Source of the DNA: Acidobacteriota bacterium
GTDB lineage: Bacteria > Acidobacteriota > Holophagae > Thermotomaculales > Thermotomaculaceae
Assembly (NCBI GenBank): GCA_013152385.1
Contig: JAADGL010000018.1
Coordinates: forward strand, 1 to 44,076
DNA length: 44,076 nt
Direction of reading: 5' to 3'
Both the position numbers and the translations under genes were made by a program. Positions 39,071-44,076 of this stretch are shown here, piece after piece. The stretch's first letter is position 1. The number at the start of each line of letters is the position of its first letter. The notes below the pieces were generated by a model. That model ran no database searches. It saw only the letters and a program-made list of their open reading frames with translations, and was not told where the DNA came from.

Positions 39071-42000
39071 ATGTTATCAAGATTTTTTCTTAAGCGCCCT
39101 GTTTTTGCCTGGGTTATTGCCATTGCAATGATGGTGGGGGGCGGACTGGCCATCTACAATCTGCCGATATCCCAATATCCTCCCATCGCGCCGCCTGTCA
39201 TTTCCATTGACGCGTTTTACCCCGGAGCAGCCGCCGAAACCGTTGAAAACACCGTAACCCAGATTATTGAACAGAAAATGACCGGCCTTGATAACATGCT
39301 TTACATCTCCGGCACCAGCTCTTCGTCAGGCGCATCCAACATCATGTTGACCTTTTCCCCGGGAACAGACCCCGACCTTGCCTGGGCGAAAGTTCAGAAC
39401 AAGCTTCAACTGGCAATGGCCAGCCTGCCGGATGTTGTTCGGCGCCAGGGAGTAAAGGTCAGAAAATCAACCGCAAACTATCTAATGATTATCGGGCTGA
39501 TTTCCGAAGACGGCAGCATGAACGGCAATGATTTGAGAGATTACTCCCAATCCAACCTTGAAAAAGTCCTCTCCCGAATACCCGGGGTTGGAGATGTACA
39601 GAATTTCGGTTCCCAGTACGCCATGCGCATATGGGTAAATCCGGACAAACTGACAAATTACCATTTAACCATGGAAGATGTGATTACCGCACTGCGGGCA
39701 TACAATATGGAAGTCTCCGCCGGACAGTTCGGCGGGGCACCGGCAAAAAAAGGCCAGCGCCTCAACGCATCCATCATAGTCCAGCATCTGCTGAAAACAC
39801 CGGCGGAATTTGCCGCCATTCCCATTCGAATCAATCCGGACGGTTCAACCGTAAGAATCCGGGACATCGGGCGTACTGAACTGGGAACAGAACGTTACGA
39901 CATCATCGCAAACTACAACGGCCACCCCGCGGCAGCAATGGCTATTCGAAAATCCGCCGGCGCCAATGCGGTTTCCACCGCCAATGCGGTTAAAGAAAAA
40001 ATGAAAGAAATGAGCCGCTATTTCCCCAAAGGCATGAAAGTAGTTTACCCTTACGACACCACGCCGTTCACCGTGGTTGCCATCAACGAAGTTGTCCGGA
40101 CGCTCTTTGAGGCCATCTTTCTGGTTTTCCTGATCATGTACCTCTTTCTGGGAAATGTCCGTGCCACATTGATTCCCACAATCGCCGTACCCATCGTACT
40201 TCTCGGTACCTTCGGTGTCCTCGGCCTGTTTGGATTCTCCATTAACATGCTCACCATGTTTGCAATGGTACTGGCCATCGGCCTGCTGGTGGATGATGCC
40301 ATCGTTGTGGTTGAAAATGTCGAACGAATCATGGCCGAAGAAGGCCTTCCGCCCAAAGAAGCCGCCGCAAAATCCATGGATCAGATTACCAGTGCCCTCA
40401 TCGGTATCGGCCTTGTTCTTGCGGCAGTGTTCGGCCCCATGGCCTTTTTCCCCGGCTCCACCGGAATCATCTACCGCCAATTTTCAATCACCATCGCGGC
40501 CTCCATGTTGCTTTCGGTAATCGTGGCACTGGTGCTGACACCGGTACTCTGTGCCTCATTACTGAAACCGATACCGGCGGGGCACGAACCCTCCGAAAGC
40601 TCAATTCATTTTCTCCGCCCTTTCTTTCGGTGGTTTGACCGTTCTTTTTTTAAACTACGCTCTCTTTACATTAAAATAGTTAAACACGCATTGGATCACA
40701 AATTCAGATATATTCTTCTTTATCTACTGTTAATCTGCATCGTCGGGGTCCTGTTTCTACGAATGCCCACCGCCTACCTTCCGGACGAAGACCAGGGAAT
40801 CCTGATGGTTCAAGCAAGCCTGCCCTCCGGCTCCACCCTGGAGCAAACCGAAAAAGTGATGAAAACCGTCCGGGACTATTTTTTAAATGATGAAAAAGAA
40901 GCCATTGAATCATTCATGGCTGTTCCGGGAATCAGCTTCAGCGGCCAGGGGCAGAATGTGGCATTGGGATTCGCAAAACTAAGGGACTGGAAATTCCGCA
41001 ACCGACCGGACTTAAGAGTTAAAGCGGTTGCCCGGAGAGCCATGATGCGATTTTCAAGAATCAAAGCCGCCATGGTATTTGCTTTTCCACCACCGGCGGT
41101 AATTGAACTGGGGAATGCCACAGGATTCAACCTCCAGCTGCTGGATCTCGGAGGATTGGGACACAAAGAACTCATGGCAGCCCAAAACAAACTCCTCGGC
41201 ATGGCGGCACGGGATCCGCGGCTGGTCCGGGTCCGGGCCAACGGCCTGAACGATGTCGCGGAATATAAAATTGATGTGGACCGGGAAAAAGCCGGCGCCC
41301 TCGGACTCCCCATCACATCCATCAACGACACCATTGCGGCATCCTTCGGCAGTGCCTACGTCAACGACTTCATACAATCCGGCAGAATCAAGCGGGTCTT
41401 CGTCCAGGCGGACGCCCCTTACCGAATGCTGCCGAAAGATTTGAAAAAACTCTATGTGCGGAACACTGCGGGGCAAATGGTTCCCTTTTCCTCATTTGCC
41501 AGCGGACACTGGATCACCGGCCCGGCAAAACTGCAACGCTACAACGGCTTCCCATCCCTCAACATCTGGGGGGAACCCGCACCCGGCCTGAGTTCCGGAG
41601 ACGCCATGCACGCAATGGAAGAACTCATCTCCCGGCTGCCCAAAGGAATCGGATTTGACTGGACAGGACTGTCTTATCAGGAAAAAATGACCGGCTCCCA
41701 AACCGGCCTGCTGTACGCATTCTCCATTCTCATCATCTTCCTGTGTGTCGCCGCCCTGTACGAAAGCTGGTCCATTCCCATCGCCAACCTGCTGATGCTG
41801 CCCCTCGGTGTCCTCGGCGCAATTCTGGCCACCAGCATCCGGGGCCTGCCCAACGACGTTTACTTTCAAATCGGCTTTCTTACAACAATGGGCCTTTCCA
41901 CAAAAAATGCCATCCTGATCATCCAATTCATCCTCGAACGGATGAAACAAGGCGGTGGATTGGTTGAATCCACCCTCGGTGCCGTCAAAACACGGTTTCG

Positions 42001-42250
42001 GCCTGTCCTGATGACCTCACTGGCATTCTTCTTCGGTGTTCTGCCGCTGGCCCTCGCCACCGGTGCGGGCGCGGGCGCGGAAAATGCCATCGGAACCGCC
42101 GTGACGGGGGGAATGCTGTCCGCCACATTCATTGACCTGATATTTATTCCGCTCCTCTTCGTCCTCATGGTCCGCCTTTTCGGCAAAAAGAAAGAAAACA
42201 GCGGGAAAAGCCCCCGCATTGAAATCCTGAACCCACAGGGGGGGCAATAA
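39071..42250 (+). CDS. RND efflux pump inner-membrane protein (AcrB/MexB type, HAE1 family)
   Basis: 1059 residues, the normal length for a HAE1 pump, which exports drugs, dyes or detergents using proton motive force. TM1 (KRPVFAWVIAIAMMVGGG) is near the start. TM4 carries the proton-relay aspartates in LLVDDAIVVVENVERIM. The family block VFLIMYLFLGNVRATLIP is present, as is the C-terminal TM block (about 960-1040) with TRFRPVLMTSLAF. The two large periplasmic loops are present. Substrates cannot be told from sequence. It is coupled to the adaptor upstream and the channel gene 1 bp downstream. Confidence 0.96.
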   Translation: MLSRFFLKRPVFAWVIAIAMMVGGGLAIYNLPISQYPPIAPPVISIDAFYPGAAAETVENTVTQIIEQKMTGLDNMLYISGTSSSSGASNIMLTFSPGTDPDLAWAKVQNKLQLAMASLPDVVRRQGVKVRKSTANYLMIIGLISEDGSMNGNDLRDYSQSNLEKVLSRIPGVGDVQNFGSQYAMRIWVNPDKLTNYHLTMEDVITALRAYNMEVSAGQFGGAPAKKGQRLNASIIVQHLLKTPAEFAAIPIRINPDGSTVRIRDIGRTELGTERYDIIANYNGHPAAAMAIRKSAGANAVSTANAVKEKMKEMSRYFPKGMKVVYPYDTTPFTVVAINEVVRTLFEAIFLVFLIMYLFLGNVRATLIPTIAVPIVLLGTFGVLGLFGFSINMLTMFAMVLAIGLLVDDAIVVVENVERIMAEEGLPPKEAAAKSMDQITSALIGIGLVLAAVFGPMAFFPGSTGIIYRQFSITIAASMLLSVIVALVLTPVLCASLLKPIPAGHEPSESSIHFLRPFFRWFDRSFFKLRSLYIKIVKHALDHKFRYILLYLLLICIVGVLFLRMPTAYLPDEDQGILMVQASLPSGSTLEQTEKVMKTVRDYFLNDEKEAIESFMAVPGISFSGQGQNVALGFAKLRDWKFRNRPDLRVKAVARRAMMRFSRIKAAMVFAFPPPAVIELGNATGFNLQLLDLGGLGHKELMAAQNKLLGMAARDPRLVRVRANGLNDVAEYKIDVDREKAGALGLPITSINDTIAASFGSAYVNDFIQSGRIKRVFVQADAPYRMLPKDLKKLYVRNTAGQMVPFSSFASGHWITGPAKLQRYNGFPSLNIWGEPAPGLSSGDAMHAMEELISRLPKGIGFDWTGLSYQEKMTGSQTGLLYAFSILIIFLCVAALYESWSIPIANLLMLPLGVLGAILATSIRGLPNDVYFQIGFLTTMGLSTKNAILIIQFILERMKQGGGLVESTLGAVKTRFRPVLMTSLAFFFGVLPLALATGAGAGAENAIGTAVTGGMLSATFIDLIFIPLLFVLMVRLFGKKKENSGKSPRIEILNPQGGQ

Positions 42251-42251
42251 A

Positions 42252-43667
42252 ATGAAAAAACAAATACTTCTACTTGCAATTGCCGCCATCTTCTCCGGCA
42301 GTTGCACACTGGCTCCCCAATACACCCGGCCCAAAGCACCGATCCCGGAACAGCTGCCGCAGGCGAAACCGGCCGGAACATCTGCAAAAGCAAAAATCTC
42401 CGCCAACCCCGCCACCATGGAGTGGGGAAAATTCTTCCCGGACAAAAAACTACGGAAAATCATTGAAATGGCACTGAACAACAACCGGGACCTGCGTATC
42501 GCCGCACTGAACGTGGAAAAAGCAAAAGCTGTTTACGGTATCCGGCGCGCAGAACTCTATCCAACCGTCACCGCAACAGGCGGTGAAATAAAACAGCGAA
42601 TCTCCTCCGGCCTCCTCTCCCCCGGAGAATCCGCAAAAATCAGAGAATACAACGTAAACCTCGGCATCTCATCCTGGGAAATTGACTTCTTCGGTCGAAT
42701 CCGCAGTATGAAAGCCGAAGCCCTGCAGACATACCTTGGAACCGAAGAAGCCAGGCGGAGCGCTCAGATTTCTCTCATCTCTGCCGTGGCGCAAACCTTT
42801 CTGACACTGGCAGCAGACAGGGAAAACCTCAAACTGCTCGAATCCACCCTTTCGACACAGAAAACCAGCTGCGAGCTGATTCGAAAAAGTTACAAACTGG
42901 GCATCGCCGGCGAATCGGAACTTGAACAGGCCAAAGCCGGGATAAACACCGTGAAACTTCAGATTGCCAACATCAAACAACTGCTGGCTGAAGACCAAAA
43001 CGCCTTAAACCTTCTTGCCGGAAAACCTGTGCCGGAATCACTGCTGCCGGAAAACCTGAACACCATTCAACCGCCAGAAGACATCTCCCCCGGCCTGTCT
43101 TCCGAAGTCCTGCTCCGGCGTCCGGACATCCTCATGGCAGAAAGCGCATTAAAAAGAGAAAACGCAGCCATCGGCGCAGCCCGGGCGGCACTATTCCCCC
43201 GCATCTCCCTGACCACCGCCCTGGGAAGGGCAAGCCGTGAGCTGTCAAACCTCTTCAAAGGGGGCAATCGAACCTGGAACTTCATCCCTCAAATCGAAAT
43301 GCCCATCTTTGATGCCCGGTCATGGTCCGCGCTGAAAGCCAGTAAAGCAAACCGGAAAATTGCACTGGCCCGATACGAAAAAGCTATCCAGGCCGCATTC
43401 AGAGAAGTTGCCGACACCCTGGCGGCACAAAACGCGGCGGAAAAACAAATGGCGGCACAACAGGCCATCGTTCAATCGACCGTGAAAATTCTTAAACTCT
43501 CCAACGCGCGCTACAACTACGGAATTGACAGTTACCTCAACGTACTTAAAACACAACGCACCCTCTACGTCGAAAAACAGAACCTGCTTACCCTCCGGCT
43601 CAACAAACTCATCAATAAAGTCCGGCTCTATGCCGTACTGGGAGGAGGAGGCGGGAATGCTCCGTAG
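42252..43667 (+). CDS. Outer-membrane efflux lipoprotein (OprM/NodT family)
   Basis: A 471-residue TolC-like channel. The signal peptide ends in the lipobox SGSC (Cys18), followed by the family start LAPQYTRP. Two OEP repeats form the beta-barrel and coiled tunnel, with internal motifs such as LGISSWEIDFFGRIRS, LLRRPDILMAES and GAARAALFPRISL. It ends LYAVLGGGGG plus three residues. It completes the adaptor-pump-channel operon. The stop lies at the junction with the IS256 remnant, and its last few codons may come from that element. Confidence 0.93.
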   Translation: MKKQILLLAIAAIFSGSCTLAPQYTRPKAPIPEQLPQAKPAGTSAKAKISANPATMEWGKFFPDKKLRKIIEMALNNNRDLRIAALNVEKAKAVYGIRRAELYPTVTATGGEIKQRISSGLLSPGESAKIREYNVNLGISSWEIDFFGRIRSMKAEALQTYLGTEEARRSAQISLISAVAQTFLTLAADRENLKLLESTLSTQKTSCELIRKSYKLGIAGESELEQAKAGINTVKLQIANIKQLLAEDQNALNLLAGKPVPESLLPENLNTIQPPEDISPGLSSEVLLRRPDILMAESALKRENAAIGAARAALFPRISLTTALGRASRELSNLFKGGNRTWNFIPQIEMPIFDARSWSALKASKANRKIALARYEKAIQAAFREVADTLAAQNAAEKQMAAQQAIVQSTVKILKLSNARYNYGIDSYLNVLKTQRTLYVEKQNLLTLRLNKLINKVRLYAVLGGGGGNAP

Positions 43668-44076
43668 AAGAAGCCCTCATCGAAATGTACCTTGCCGGAG
43701 TCAGTGTCAGGAGAGTAGAAGACATCACAGAAGCCCTGTGGGGGACCAAAGTCAGTCCGGGAACCATCAGCAATCTCAACCAGAAAGTCTACAAACGTAT
43801 CGAAGCCTGGCGGAACCGGCCCATTGAAGGCACACATCCCTACTCTACCTTGACGGCATCAGCCTGAAACGGAGCTGGGGCAAAGAAGTGCGAAACGTCT
43901 CCATTCCGGCCGCCTTTGGCGTTAATCAGGACGGATACCGTGAAATACCCGGCATAACCGAAGGGGGCAAAGAAGACCATGAAAAAATGAAACTGAAACG
44001 TGCAGCGGGCAAAGTCAGAGACGGAGCGCACGAAACCCTCAGCGACTACCACTTCCCCAGCCGGCACCGGCGTTCC
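43660..44076 (+). pseudogene. IS256-family (Mutator-type) transposase remnant
   Basis: The sequence encodes SVEEALIEMYLAGVSVRR, then ITEALWGTKVSPGTISNL, which is the middle of an IS256-type transposase. The N-terminal part (over 100 residues) is missing. Near 43844-43846 one base is lost. The frame then continues as YLDGISLKRSWGKEVRN, which has the first catalytic Asp, and NQDGYREIPGITEG. After KEDHEK (about 43985) the text jumps to a C-terminal part (MKLKRAAGKVRDGAHETL), so the central catalytic portion is deleted. The element is therefore dead in three ways. It continues past the window end. Confidence 0.88.

Noticed and set aside
39845-40480. 211-residue open frame opposite the RND pump gene
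   Set aside because: It is antisense to a well-conserved pump; its His/Gly/Asp-rich sequence comes from the codon pattern of the pump.
1-44076. CRISPR arrays, tRNA or rRNA genes, phage genes, integrases
   Set aside because: No regularly spaced repeats, cloverleaf sequences or phage-type proteins were seen on reading the window. A tool search (tRNA and covariance models) would be needed to exclude small RNAs.

Overview
The window comes from a Gram-negative (diderm) bacterium. It encodes an outer-membrane secretin, an RND efflux pump with a lipoprotein outer-membrane channel, and several exported proteins with cleavable signal peptides. Base composition is moderate. Most genes have strong AGGAGG-type ribosome binding sites, and genes are tightly packed with many ATGA start/stop overlaps. 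No rRNA, tRNA or CRISPR array was seen. The phylum cannot be fixed from these genes. The Tad locus rich in FHA and TPR domains recalls Acidobacteriota, Myxococcota or similar deep-branching groups, but this is only an inference.

Layout. (1) 0.15-6.9 kb, minus strand: a complete phosphate regulon, pstS-pstC-pstA-pstB-phoU-phoB-phoR, with a candidate Pho box before pstS and a terminator-like hairpin after it. phoB carries a frameshift that a 4-bp tandem duplication explains exactly. (2) 7.3-13.1 kb, plus strand: a POT-type peptide transporter with a large soluble insertion, a stand-alone receiver protein, prmA, rsmE and a UbiA-type prenyltransferase with a long extra N-terminal membrane region. 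(3) 13.1-15.1 kb, minus strand: a pilin-like protein with a proline-rich linker and charged tail, a CsgG-like exported protein and an HU/IHF protein. (4) 15.1-30.6 kb, minus strand: a roughly 15-kb tad (Flp pilus) operon. In transcription order it holds a 56-residue micro-pilin, flp, prepilin peptidase, a Flp/TadE fusion, a TadG-like protein, TadE, an unknown membrane-anchored protein, cpaB, the cpaC secretin, an FHA-cpaF fusion ATPase, tadB, tadC, a DUF192 protein, an FHA membrane protein, a double-FHA/TPR membrane protein and a TPR protein. (5) 30.7-32.2 kb, plus strand: threonine aldolase and an ArsC/Spx-like protein. (6) 32.3-37.6 kb, minus strand: an unknown membrane protein, a DUF302 protein preceded by two palindromes, free-methionine-(R)-sulfoxide reductase, fabF, acpP with a very good promoter, and a large secreted protein of unknown function. 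(7) 37.9-43.7 kb, plus strand: a three-gene RND efflux operon. (8) 43.66 kb to the window end: a decayed IS256-type transposase.

How the genes work together. The Tad operon is the most distinctive system. Four proteins carry pilin-like N-termini with the Gly/Glu(+5)-Tyr processing motif: three in the operon and one in a neighbouring unit. Four FHA domains are spread over three proteins, one of them fused to the motor ATPase, and no CpaE/TadZ localisation protein is present. This suggests that assembly of this pilus is coupled to threonine phosphorylation. No Ser/Thr kinase lies in the window, so that link is an inference. The phosphate regulon has an otherwise normal layout, but its response regulator is interrupted; the defect is either a true recent mutation or a sequencing artefact.
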